Below, piece by piece: positions 30,181 to 37,040 of a DNA stretch of 37,040 nt. This DNA is from Anaerolineae bacterium. Lineage in GTDB: Bacteria; Chloroflexota; Anaerolineae; Anaerolineales; E44-bin32. A model generated the notes under the pieces. The model had not been told where the DNA came from and ran no database searches. It saw nothing but the letters and a program-made list of their open reading frames with translations. Positions within the stretch are counted from its first letter, which is position 1. Every line of letters starts with the position of its first letter. A program made the position numbers and the translations under genes. The stretch lies in NCBI GenBank assembly GCA_030605795.1, contig JAUWHR010000051.1:1-37040 (forward strand), given 5' to 3'.

Positions 30181-32271
30181 CTAATGGTTTCCCAGCGGCT
30201 GCCAATCGGGCTGCATGTCCCGTCCGGGGTGGTTGGTAAGCCTAGTTTCACCTGTGCCGCTGTTTGTCATAAGGTAAATCTCGGGATTCTGATCCCGGGT
30301 GCTAGTGAAGACGATCCATTGCCCGTCAGGTGAGAAGGCCGGTTCTTTGTTGCCGTTAGTTTCAGTAAGCTTTGTGTATTGCCACCCACGATCTTCGAGG
30401 GGGGCAATATATATTTCATTGATCCCCCGCTTGTAGTACCAGGTGAAGGCGATCGTTGAGCCATCGGGTGACCAGTCCAGATGATCCACTGTGACGATCC
30501 TATCGTTGCGGTCAAAATCCGTCGGCATCCCACCGTCTGGAGAACGGAGGTAAATTTGTGCCGGTGCGTTGTTGATCGATACCGCGACAGCTAGAGTTAT
30601 ATCTGCGGACAGCCAGGCAGGGGGTGTCATACCTTCCGGCGCCCAGGCGGGTGAGAACTCGACTGCACAGAAATCAACCGTGCAGGAGATGTTTCTTGGC
30701 TCCTCATCCACGCATCCTCCTGGACTGTCGAGGCAGGCGGTTTCCAGTATGAAAACCTGGCGCAGATTGCTGATTCGATTGCTGGTGAAAGCGATTCTCG
30801 TGCCATCGGGGAACCAAGCAGGGTCGGTGTCATCTCCAGGGCTGTGTATCACCCAGTCTAGACCGGTGCCGTCGGCGTTGATAATCATGATATCGAGGCC
30901 GAGGTCGTTTCCGAAATCGTCCGTTCCACCGCCGGTGACGTAAAGCAATCTAGTGCCATCGGGAGACCATTTAGGTTGTGCTTTGTCACCAGGTCCGAAG
31001 GTGAGTTGGCGAGAGTCGCTGCCATCGGCGTTCATCGTCCATATTTGCAGGATGCCATCCACCCGATCACTGACGAAGGCGATACGACCACCACCACCAA
31101 ACGGGATGGAGGTAAGGGTGGGGGTGAAGGTCGGGGTTGGGGTGAGGGTCGGCTCGAGGGTTGGTGCAGGCGTTGCAGTTGAATGGGGCGTAGTTGGTGT
31201 GGAAGTTGGTGTGGCGCTGGGTAGCAGGACAACCGCGATCGGCTCGGTGGGTGTAGGAGTAGTCGGCAAGAGTGGACCGGGGAAGCCAACATTCAATGCG
31301 AGAGCGACACCGCCGCCAATTACAATTAGACCTAGTGCCCCAAGACCTATTAGTGAGCCAAATCGCCTGCGACGAGGTCGGGTGTGCGGTAGGGTTTCTT
31401 CGAGTACGGTTTTAGCAACCACTTCTCCGCTTGGACAGGTTTGCGGCAGGGTTTGTTCCAACACTGTTGCCGGCGCCAACTGGCCGTGCAGCGCGGCATT
31501 GAAGTTCTTGATGTCAGGGAAGCGATCATCCTGATCGAGTGCCAGTGCCCGGTTGAGCGCCATGTCGATGTGCTCGGGGATAGCTGGATTCAGACTGCGA
31601 ACCGACTTGAGTTCCACTTTCTTAACCATGCGTTCGATACTGTCAGTTGGTATCTGACCTGTGAGCAGGGAATAGATCGTTGCTGCCAGCGAGAACTGGT
31701 CACTGCGCGCGTCTGTTCGTTTAACGCCATATTGTTCTGGTGGGGAGAAGCCGGGCGTAAGACCGCGAGCGCCGGTGGAGGTCTGTGCATGGTCGAACAC
31801 CTTGGCGATGCCGAAATCGACCAATATGACCGTGCCATCCGGCTGTAGTTTAAGGTTGGCCGGCTTGATGTCGCGATGAATTATCGGGGGCTGGCGGCTG
31901 TGCAGGTAGGTCAATGCATCACACACGGCATCCGACCAGGTGAGCACCTCCTCGACTGTTGGGGGACGCTGTTGCGCCAACAGGTGCAGATCTTCGCCTT
32001 CGATGTAATCCATCACCAAGTATTGCCGTTCCTCAAGGATGAAGTAATCTGTGACTCGCGGCAGATTGGGATGGCGCAGACTTGCCAGGAGCTCGGCCTC
32101 ACGACGAAACTGGCGCTCGGATTCTGGATTAAGGTTGAGATTCTCTTTGACAGCAACGCGGATTTGCAGCGACTGGTCGTAGGCGAGGTAGACCTCGCCC
32201 ATACCGCCTTTGCCGAGTTGACTTTCGATGCGATAACGTTCTTCGAGAATTGAACCCGATTGTAGAGGCAT
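30181..32271 (-). CDS. Membrane Ser/Thr kinase with a PD40-type beta-propeller
   Basis: The 696-residue protein is a Hanks-type kinase. It has the glycine loop LGKGGMGEVYLA, K42, E60, the catalytic HRDIKPAN (D134, N139), DFG (152-154) and SPPEQYG. Between the kinase and the membrane helix (about 305-328) is a duplicated motif, TVLEQTLPQT (269-278) and TVLEETLPHT (288-297). Outside, a Pro/Thr linker leads to TolB/WD40-like PD40 repeats such as GRIAFVSDRVDG, IWTMNADGSDSRQLT and KWSPDGTRLLYV. It probably senses an external signal. The ATG lies six bases from a -10 element, with no ribosome site. Confidence 0.93.
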   Translation of the reverse strand: MPLQSGSILEERYRIESQLGKGGMGEVYLAYDQSLQIRVAVKENLNLNPESERQFRREAELLASLRHPNLPRVTDYFILEERQYLVMDYIEGEDLHLLAQQRPPTVEEVLTWSDAVCDALTYLHSRQPPIIHRDIKPANLKLQPDGTVILVDFGIAKVFDHAQTSTGARGLTPGFSPPEQYGVKRTDARSDQFSLAATIYSLLTGQIPTDSIERMVKKVELKSVRSLNPAIPEHIDMALNRALALDQDDRFPDIKNFNAALHGQLAPATVLEQTLPQTCPSGEVVAKTVLEETLPHTRPRRRRFGSLIGLGALGLIVIGGGVALALNVGFPGPLLPTTPTPTEPIAVVLLPSATPTSTPTTPHSTATPAPTLEPTLTPTPTFTPTLTSIPFGGGGRIAFVSDRVDGILQIWTMNADGSDSRQLTFGPGDKAQPKWSPDGTRLLYVTGGGTDDFGNDLGLDIMIINADGTGLDWVIHSPGDDTDPAWFPDGTRIAFTSNRISNLRQVFILETACLDSPGGCVDEEPRNISCTVDFCAVEFSPAWAPEGMTPPAWLSADITLAVAVSINNAPAQIYLRSPDGGMPTDFDRNDRIVTVDHLDWSPDGSTIAFTWYYKRGINEIYIAPLEDRGWQYTKLTETNGNKEPAFSPDGQWIVFTSTRDQNPEIYLMTNSGTGETRLTNHPGRDMQPDWQPLGNH

Positions 32272-32277
32272 GTCCGG

Positions 32278-32306
32278 ATTTTACGGCATCGGGTAGAGCT
32301 GGGCAA
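32278..32306 (-). promoter_or_regulatory. Kinase promoter, probable leaderless start
   Basis: On the reverse strand TTGCCC (32301-32306) and TAAAAT (32278-32283) are 17 bases apart. The -10 ends six bases before the ATG of the kinase gene, so the message would begin at its start codon. Confidence 0.5.
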
Positions 32307-32516
32307 ACCACTTGGAATAATATGACGTCATGGAATAGCTCAAATTAGAGGAGTGAAAAGTGTAGCTACAAACGCCAACTCTTTGATCAAGCCCAGGAAT
32401 GCTAGTGTCACGCAGTCAGACGGTGCGCCATATGTAGTCAACGTCAGCGTGCGGTAACCCAACTGCGCTTCTCATACTACCGTTAAATTTGTAATGTACC
32501 CTCACTGTCCGCCGCG

Positions 32517-32573
32517 TTGACATTCGACTAGGATGCATGTTATCATATTCATGTAATAATAGGCTTATTATTA
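32517..32573 (+). promoter_or_regulatory. Promoter and first stem-loop of the PIN/TRAM leader
   Basis: Perfect TTGACA (32517-32522) and TATCAT (32541-32546) are 18 bases apart. At the expected start, TAATAATA (32554-32561) and TATTATTA (32566-32573) form an 8-bp stem with a four-base loop. About 205 bases separate it from the PIN/TRAM gene. The preceding stretch from 32307 holds nothing recognisable. Confidence 0.55.
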
Positions 32574-32698
32574 TTGGCATCAAGCGGTCCCGGTTTCATT
32601 TTTATCATCCTTTTATTTCAAGTTTGCATGTAATGGTGTCCGCGGTGTTCAAGGACACGGCAACGCACTAGACATAAACTAAAAGGGATGTGGCTCTC

Positions 32699-32743
32699 CA
32701 TAGGGTGGGCGCCGAAATCGGGCGAACACCCTATGATTATTTT
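32699..32743 (+). terminator. Terminator-like hairpin in the PIN/TRAM leader
   Basis: CATAGGGTG (32699-32707) and CACCCTATG (32727-32735) are exact complements. The GC-rich loop can partly pair again, and ATTATTTTT follows. This is the form of a rho-independent terminator. No gene lies upstream on this strand, so it would end a leader RNA of about 190 bases, or attenuate the gene starting at 32760. Confidence 0.62.
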
Positions 32744-32759
32744 TGGAAGGTGGATAGGG

Positions 32760-33836
32760 ATGAGCGTTGAATTTATCGTGCGGTTGATTGGGATGGTGGC
32801 GCTGGCTGTAGGCGGCATCTACCTGGGAGTCTATCTGAGTGAACTGGCTGGCGACCAACCGATTCTGTGGGCGAGCGTATTTGCTCTGGTAGGGGCGTTA
32901 ATGGGGTTGATCGTTACTCCTTTCATAACCACTCGTCCGGTCCGAGCTATTCGTGCTCAAATGACCCAGATTTCGGTCCGGACGATGCTTTCCGGCATAC
33001 TTGGCTTAATTATTGGCTTGATCATAGCCGCCCTGATCGCCTCGCCGCTATCGTTGTTCCCTGCGCCTTTCGGACAATTGCTGCCATTCGTTAGTGCCGT
33101 GGTCTTAAGCTACCTGGGGGTGACAATCTTTATCATGCGTCAGAATGACGTTTTTAACGTACTTGGGAGCCGTCTGTCAACTAAGAGTAGCGAAGAGGAG
33201 AATGGCGGACGAGGACAACGCGATATCCTGCTTGACACCAGTGTAATCATTGATGGCCGTATCGCAGACATCGCTCACACAGGATTTATCTTCGGCGCGA
33301 TGCTGGTGCCATCCTTTGTGCTCAATGAACTTCAGCATATCGCCGACTCGGCTGATGGCTTGCGCCGCCAACGGGGGCGTCGAGGTCTCGACATCCTCAA
33401 CCGTCTGCAGAAGGATCCCAAAATCACCTTCCGCATCACCGATATGGATGTCGAAGGTGTGCGCGCCGTAGATGACAAGCTGGTTATCTTAGCCCGACAA
33501 CTGCGATGTCCGATCCTGACCAATGATTACAATTTGAATCGAGTGGCTGAATTGCAAGGCGTGGTAGTGTTAAACATCAACGAGCTCGCCAACGCCGTCA
33601 AGGCTGTCTTCTTGCCAGGTGAGACCTTGGATGTGCATGTGATTCAAGAGGGGAAAGAGGTAGGCCAAGGGGTCGGTTATCTCGATGATGGCACAATGGT
33701 TGTGGTTGAAGGGGGGAAGGTATTCATTGACAACATCATTTCGGTGATGGTGACCAAGGTGCTTCAGACAGCTGCTGGGCGGATGATCTTCGCCCGCCCA
33801 GCAGCTGAGCAAGGGCATTCATATGACTTGGAGTAG
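32760..33836 (+). CDS. PIN/TRAM-domain membrane protein (YacL-like)
   Basis: The 358-residue protein has four predicted membrane helices in its first ~145 residues. A PIN nuclease-like domain follows, with acidic residues in LLDTSVIIDGRI, ELQHIADSAD, DDKLV and LTNDYNLN. The C-terminal TRAM domain begins near GETLDVHVIQEGKEVGQGVG. This is the architecture of YacL and relatives, possible membrane-bound RNases of unknown target. The ATG at 32760 is chosen because AAGG and AGGG precede it and the first helix follows directly; an upstream in-frame ATG at 32688 would translate through the terminator-like hairpin. It is followed after six bases by cysS. Confidence 0.88.
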   Translation: MSVEFIVRLIGMVALAVGGIYLGVYLSELAGDQPILWASVFALVGALMGLIVTPFITTRPVRAIRAQMTQISVRTMLSGILGLIIGLIIAALIASPLSLFPAPFGQLLPFVSAVVLSYLGVTIFIMRQNDVFNVLGSRLSTKSSEEENGGRGQRDILLDTSVIIDGRIADIAHTGFIFGAMLVPSFVLNELQHIADSADGLRRQRGRRGLDILNRLQKDPKITFRITDMDVEGVRAVDDKLVILARQLRCPILTNDYNLNRVAELQGVVVLNINELANAVKAVFLPGETLDVHVIQEGKEVGQGVGYLDDGTMVVVEGGKVFIDNIISVMVTKVLQTAAGRMIFARPAAEQGHSYDLE

Positions 33837-33842
33837 CCTGAC

Positions 33843-35240
33843 ATGAGCTTGATGATTTATAACACCATTTCCCATACCAAGGAGTCCTTCGAGACAATAG
33901 AACCGGGAGTGGTGCGCATGTATGTCTGCGGCCCAACCGTATACGACAAAGCCCATGTTGGTCATGCAATGTCCTCGATCGTGTTCGATGTTATCCGGCG
34001 TTGGTTGGAATACAAAGGTTTTAGAGTGAAACATGTCATGAATTACACCGATGTTGAAGACAAGGTGATCCGGAGAGCAAATGAACTGGGGGTCGACCCC
34101 CTATCATTGGCCAATAAGTACGTGGAGGAATATGATCAGCATTTGCGAGATCTGAACGTGCTCCCCGCAACTGTCAACCCGCGGGCCTCCACTGAGATTG
34201 AGGCCATCACCATCATGGTCGAGGGCCTGATCGAGCGCGGCTACGCGTACGAGGTTGATGGCGATGTTTATTTCCGGGTTGCGCAAGATGAGGACTATGG
34301 GAAGCTATCCGGCCGCTGTCTGGACGAGATGCACGCGGGTGCCCGGCTGACGGTCAATGAGCGCAAGGAAGATCCCGCCGACTTCGCCCTGTGGAAAGCG
34401 GCCAAACCTGGCGAACCGGCGTGGGACAGTCCCTGGGGGCTTGGTCGGCCAGGTTGGCATATCGAATGCTCGGCAATGAGCTTTCAGCATCTCGGTGAGC
34501 AGATCGACATCCACGGCGGTGGAAACGATTTAATCTTCCCCCATCATGAGAATGAGATCGCCCAGTCCGAGAGCTTGACCGGGAAACCATTTGCCCGCTA
34601 TTGGGTTCACAACGGGATGTTGCAATTGCATGGGGAGAAGATGTCGAAGTCACTGGGCAACATTGTCTCGGTTGAGGAGTTTCTGAGCGAGCATGACGGG
34701 AACGTTCTCCGCATGGTGATCCTGAATGCTGGCTATAGAAAACCGCTCAAATTCAATAAGGATGTCATCAAACAAGCTAAACGAGCCTGGGAGCGTTTGC
34801 GCGCTGCCCTGCGTCCGGCAAGCCAATCGTTCGAAGCGTCACCGCAGGCGGTAACTGACCTAGCGGAAAAGGTTAAGGAGACTCGAGTTAGCTTCGAAGC
34901 CGCGATGGATGATGACTTCAACACTCCGGGTGCTCTCGGGCATCTCTTTGAGTTGGTGCGGGCTATTAACCAAGCCAGGGATGCGGGTGTCGGAACGGGA
35001 GAGCTGGGGAAAGCGCAGGAAGACTTAAGGATATTATCTGGCGTGCTCGGATTAGAGCTTGAGGTCGATCAAGTCATGGGGCACGAAGCAGCATCGTTTA
35101 TCGATTTGCTGATCGAAGTGCGTCAGGAATTAAGGCAGGTCCAACAGTGGACCCTGGCAGATTTGATACGCGATCGGTTGGTAAACCTGGGTGTGATCTT
35201 GGAAGATGGCAAGGGAGAGACGACCTGGCGGATTGGCTGA
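33843..35240 (+). CDS. cysS: Cysteinyl-tRNA synthetase
   Basis: CysRS attaches cysteine to tRNA-Cys. The 465-residue protein has the zinc ligand and signature region [15 protein letters not shown] (C29, with HVGH as the HIGH motif) and further zinc-site segments HIECSAM and [10 protein letters not shown]. The KMSKS motif is in [10 protein letters not shown]. Length is typical. The gene follows the PIN/TRAM gene after six bases, an arrangement suggesting co-transcription, and so both would be under the attenuator-like leader. The rlmB gene follows after a short gap, as in many bacteria where cysS and rlmB are neighbours. Confidence 0.97.
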   Translation: MSLMIYNTISHTKESFETIEPGVVRMYVCGPTVYDKAHVGHAMSSIVFDVIRRWLEYKGFRVKHVMNYTDVEDKVIRRANELGVDPLSLANKYVEEYDQHLRDLNVLPATVNPRASTEIEAITIMVEGLIERGYAYEVDGDVYFRVAQDEDYGKLSGRCLDEMHAGARLTVNERKEDPADFALWKAAKPGEPAWDSPWGLGRPGWHIECSAMSFQHLGEQIDIHGGGNDLIFPHHENEIAQSESLTGKPFARYWVHNGMLQLHGEKMSKSLGNIVSVEEFLSEHDGNVLRMVILNAGYRKPLKFNKDVIKQAKRAWERLRAALRPASQSFEASPQAVTDLAEKVKETRVSFEAAMDDDFNTPGALGHLFELVRAINQARDAGVGTGELGKAQEDLRILSGVLGLELEVDQVMGHEAASFIDLLIEVRQELRQVQQWTLADLIRDRLVNLGVILEDGKGETTWRIG

Positions 35241-35319
35241 CCCTGATCTGATAACAGGTATGACGTCAGCCTTCTAACCGACGTGGATTATGCTCGGGAA
35301 CTACGAGGGGTAGGATGAG

Positions 35320-36063
35320 ATGGTCGCGGAAAAAACGGAGATGGTCTTCGGCCGTAACCCCGTCCACGAAATACTTAGAGCCGGTCGCCGTCAAGTGCAC
35401 AAACTGATGGTGGCTGAGGGAAGCATCGAGCGAGGTACGCTGGCGCGGGTGGTGGCGCATGCCAACGCAGAAGGCGTCCCAGTGGAGCGCGTTCATCGTC
35501 GTTCCCTCGATTGTGAGACAGATCATCATCAGGGCGTGGCGGCTGTTGTCGGTCCCTATCCGTATGCTACAGTAGTCGATATCTTCGAACGAGCGCGAGC
35601 AAAAGGCGAACCCCTGCTGGTGTTGATACTGGACATGTTGCAGAACCCCCAGAATCTGGGGACATTGCTACGTACGGCTGAAGCCGTCGGTGTACACGGT
35701 GTGGTGATACCGAAGCGTCGCGGCGTGGGCGTAACACGCGCGGTGGTGAGCGCTTCAGCGGGTGCGAGTGAGCATCTTCTGATAGCCCCTGATAACTTGG
35801 CGCGAGTGATCGAAAAGATAAAGGAGTCAGGAGCCTGGGTGGCAGGATTGGAAAACCTACCGGAGGCGCTAACTCTGGAGGAAGTAGACCTATCGGGGGG
35901 GATGGGATTGGTGGTCGGCAATGAGGGGCGGGGTATGCGGCGTCTGGTGCGCCAGTCCTGTGATTATCTTATCAGGTTGCCGATGCGCGGTTGCATCGGC
36001 TCACTCAACGCCGCCGTCGCTGGCTCAATCGCGCTTTATGCAATTTGGAGAACGCGTGGCTAA
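35320..36063 (+). CDS. rlmB: 23S rRNA 2'-O-methyltransferase of the TrmH/SpoU family, RlmB-like
   Basis: RlmB methylates the ribose of a guanosine in the 23S rRNA peptidyl-transferase region. The 247-residue protein has an N-terminal substrate-binding domain (VFGRNPVHEILRAGR) and the SPOUT motifs: NPQNLGTLLRTAEAVG, LVVGNEGRGM, and LPMRGCIGSLNAAVAGSIAL. These form the knotted SAM site. Homologues often have SLNVS where this has SLNAA. AGGGG and AGGATGAG precede the ATG. The neighbouring cysS supports the RlmB rather than TrmH assignment. A GGTTGG/CCAACC hairpin lies right after the stop. Confidence 0.9.
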   Translation: MVAEKTEMVFGRNPVHEILRAGRRQVHKLMVAEGSIERGTLARVVAHANAEGVPVERVHRRSLDCETDHHQGVAAVVGPYPYATVVDIFERARAKGEPLLVLILDMLQNPQNLGTLLRTAEAVGVHGVVIPKRRGVGVTRAVVSASAGASEHLLIAPDNLARVIEKIKESGAWVAGLENLPEALTLEEVDLSGGMGLVVGNEGRGMRRLVRQSCDYLIRLPMRGCIGSLNAAVAGSIALYAIWRTRG

Positions 36064-36115
36064 GGTTGGGAGAGGCCAACCGCGAGGTAGAAAAACCAAT
36101 GGTTATCGGCTTACA

Positions 36116-36144
36116 TTGACGGTGATGTGGAATCCTGGTAAACT
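36116..36144 (+). promoter_or_regulatory. Stable-RNA promoter of the tRNA-tuf unit
   Basis: TTGACG (36116-36121) and TAAACT (36139-36144) are 17 bases apart, with TG one base before the -10. The bases after the -10 are GC-rich (CGGCGGG), like the discriminator of stringently controlled rRNA and tRNA promoters. Transcription would start about 75 bases before the first tRNA. Confidence 0.62.
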
Positions 36145-36226
36145 CGGCGGGCATTGTCGGCGGAAAGCGCCTTTGGTAAAATGAGTTAAATTGCGCCGTG
36201 CATATAAGGCGCGTTTATATAATTAC

Positions 36227-36298
36227 GCCGACGTAGCTCAATGGCAGAGCGACCGCTTTGTAAGTGGTAGGTTACGGGTTCGACTCCCGTCGTCGGCT
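36227..36298 (+). tRNA. tRNA-Thr (TGT)
   Basis: The 72-base cloverleaf is complete. The acceptor pairs GCCGACG with CGTCGGC. The D arm is GCTC/GAGC, the anticodon stem ACCGC/GTGGT carries TTTGTAA, and the T arm is ACGGG-TTCGACT-CCCGT. The discriminator is T and CCA is not encoded. It is first in a tRNA-tuf cluster. Confidence 0.96.
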
Positions 36299-36486
36299 TC
36301 CGACTTCGACGGGTCATCAGCGTGAGATTTTTTGGTAGCTGAATCGAACGCTATGCCGGGCCATTGATCATTGGTCGTGGGAACCATTCTGCGGAACCCA
36401 CAGCCATTCAGTTGGGCCTTTGGCGCAAGCTCAGGCCGAGGACTCACGACTAAATCTTTGTGGCTATCCGGCAATGGTTGTGCTTT

Positions 36487-36568
36487 GGGCGGTTACCCAA
36501 GTGGCCAAAGGGGGCTGACTGTAAATCAGCTGGCATTGCCTTCGGAGGTTCGAATCCTTCACCGCCCA
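36487..36568 (+). tRNA. tRNA-Tyr (GTA)
   Basis: The 82-base sequence has the acceptor GGGCGGT/ACCGCCC, anticodon loop CTGTAAA, a long variable arm typical of bacterial tRNA-Tyr, and T arm GAGG-TTCGAAT-CCTTC region. The discriminator is A and CCA is not encoded. Confidence 0.95.
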
Positions 36569-36698
36569 CTTGGTCCGTCGCCTGAAGGGCGCGGATGGCG
36601 CACTGCAACTAGAATCAGAGTTGCGACAGGCGCAGGCTAAAGCCCGCATATATGGGATATTGACTAGATTTAGCCGTACCCTTTAGGGTGCGCCATAC

Positions 36699-36771
36699 GC
36701 CCTCATAGCTCAGATGGTAGAGCACGTTCTTGGTAAGAACGGGGTCAGGGGTTCAAGTCCCCTTGAGGGCT
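36699..36771 (+). tRNA. tRNA-Thr (GGT)
   Basis: The 73-base cloverleaf has acceptor GCCCTCA/TGAGGGC, anticodon stem CGTTC/GAACG with loop TTGGTAA, and T arm GGGG-TTCAAGT-CCCC. CCA is not encoded. It lies about 50 bases before tuf, as thrT lies before tufB in E. coli. Confidence 0.95.
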
Positions 36772-36821
36772 CTCAATTTTCACAGGACTAGATCTGGAAA
36801 TTTGGTAAGGAGACTGCAATC

Positions 36822-37040
36822 ATGGCGAAGAAGAAATTTGAGCGGACGAAGCCGCATCTAAATGTGGGGACGATCGGGCACATTGATCATGGGAAGACAA
36901 CGCTGACGGCGGCGATCACCAAGTGGTGTTCATTTAAAGGGATGGCGGAATTTCGGCCGTTCGATTCGATCGACAATGCACCGGAGGAGAAGGAGCGGGG
37001 GATCACGATTGCGATTGCCCATGTGGAGTACGAGACGGGG
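36822..37040 (+). CDS. tuf: Elongation factor Tu, 5' part
   Basis: EF-Tu delivers aminoacyl-tRNA to the ribosome. The first 73 codons are present: [20 protein letters not shown]-loop GHIDHGKTT, and the switch region [12 protein letters not shown] followed by HVEYET. TAAGGAG precedes the ATG with good spacing. The gene runs off the window end. The short insertion-free segment after [11 protein letters not shown] fits the branch of EF-Tu with IDHGKTT rather than VDHGKTT. It is co-transcribed with the tRNA genes in front of it. Confidence 0.97.
   Translation, partial: MAKKKFERTKPHLNVGTIGHIDHGKTTLTAAITKWCSFKGMAEFRPFDSIDNAPEEKERGITIAIAHVEYETG

Noticed and set aside
30953-31534. 193-codon forward frame opposite the kinase
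   Set aside because: Its Gly/Val-rich repeats are the complement of the kinase's Pro/Thr linker codons.
36191-36223. Second promoter (TATAAT at 36218) just before the first tRNA
   Set aside because: The -10 would place the start inside the tRNA, and the nearest -35-like sequence is 21 bases away.

Overview
The window is about 37 kb of chromosomal-type bacterial DNA of moderate G+C, dense in housekeeping genes, with a short run of accessory genes inside. The gene set points to Chloroflexota, probably Anaerolineae-like. It contains a SpoVS homologue, a MEMO-type protein, DUF6391-like and DUF1786-like proteins, a PIN/TRAM membrane protein, a Ser/Thr kinase fused to a PD40-type propeller, Pro/Thr-linker lipoproteins, and SOS boxes of the GAAC-N4-GTTC type. 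The phylum is an inference from gene content only. The first ~200 bases are full of long homopolymers and look like unreliable end sequence. The length and the abrupt end inside tuf would suit a fosmid-sized clone.

Layout. 369-7216: radA, dnaA, priA (reverse) and a MEMO-family gene (reverse). 7331-9464: a palindromic MITE-like repeat, then a promoter carrying two perfect LexA-type boxes that drives four tightly coupled genes (FtsK-like motor, two-helix membrane protein, DUF6504-like protein, unknown small protein). This is the best candidate for an undescribed system here. 9489-14636: holA, a DUF6391-like gene, holB, spoVS, two deoxynucleoside kinases and a small frameshifted gene. 14737-21338: an unknown protein, a repeat-containing lipoprotein, a solitary DNA methyltransferase and three paralogous anchored beta-sandwich proteins. 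21353-26684: threonine dehydrogenase, an aldo/keto reductase remnant, a PHP phosphatase and a large class A PBP-like protein that has lost key catalytic residues in both enzymatic domains. 26884-29043: an AbiE type IV toxin-antitoxin pair with its operator, and a broken AbrB/MazE-type antitoxin. 28942-32271: a DUF1786-like gene and the kinase. 32517-36063: the PIN/TRAM gene behind an attenuator-like leader, cysS and rlmB. 36116-37040: a stable-RNA promoter, tRNA-Thr(TGT), tRNA-Tyr(GTA), tRNA-Thr(GGT) and the start of tuf.

How it fits together. Replication and repair dominate: RadA, DnaA, PriA, the two clamp-loader subunits, dNTP salvage kinases and an SOS cassette. Regulation is readable in several places. 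There are LexA boxes before the FtsK-like gene, an inverted-repeat operator over the abiE -10 element, a terminator-like hairpin in the PIN/TRAM leader, and a -10 element exactly six bases before the start codon of holB, the kinase and the PBP-like gene, which suggests leaderless mRNAs. The dnaA promoter has the same spacing, but there the six bases lead to an ATG followed at once by a stop.
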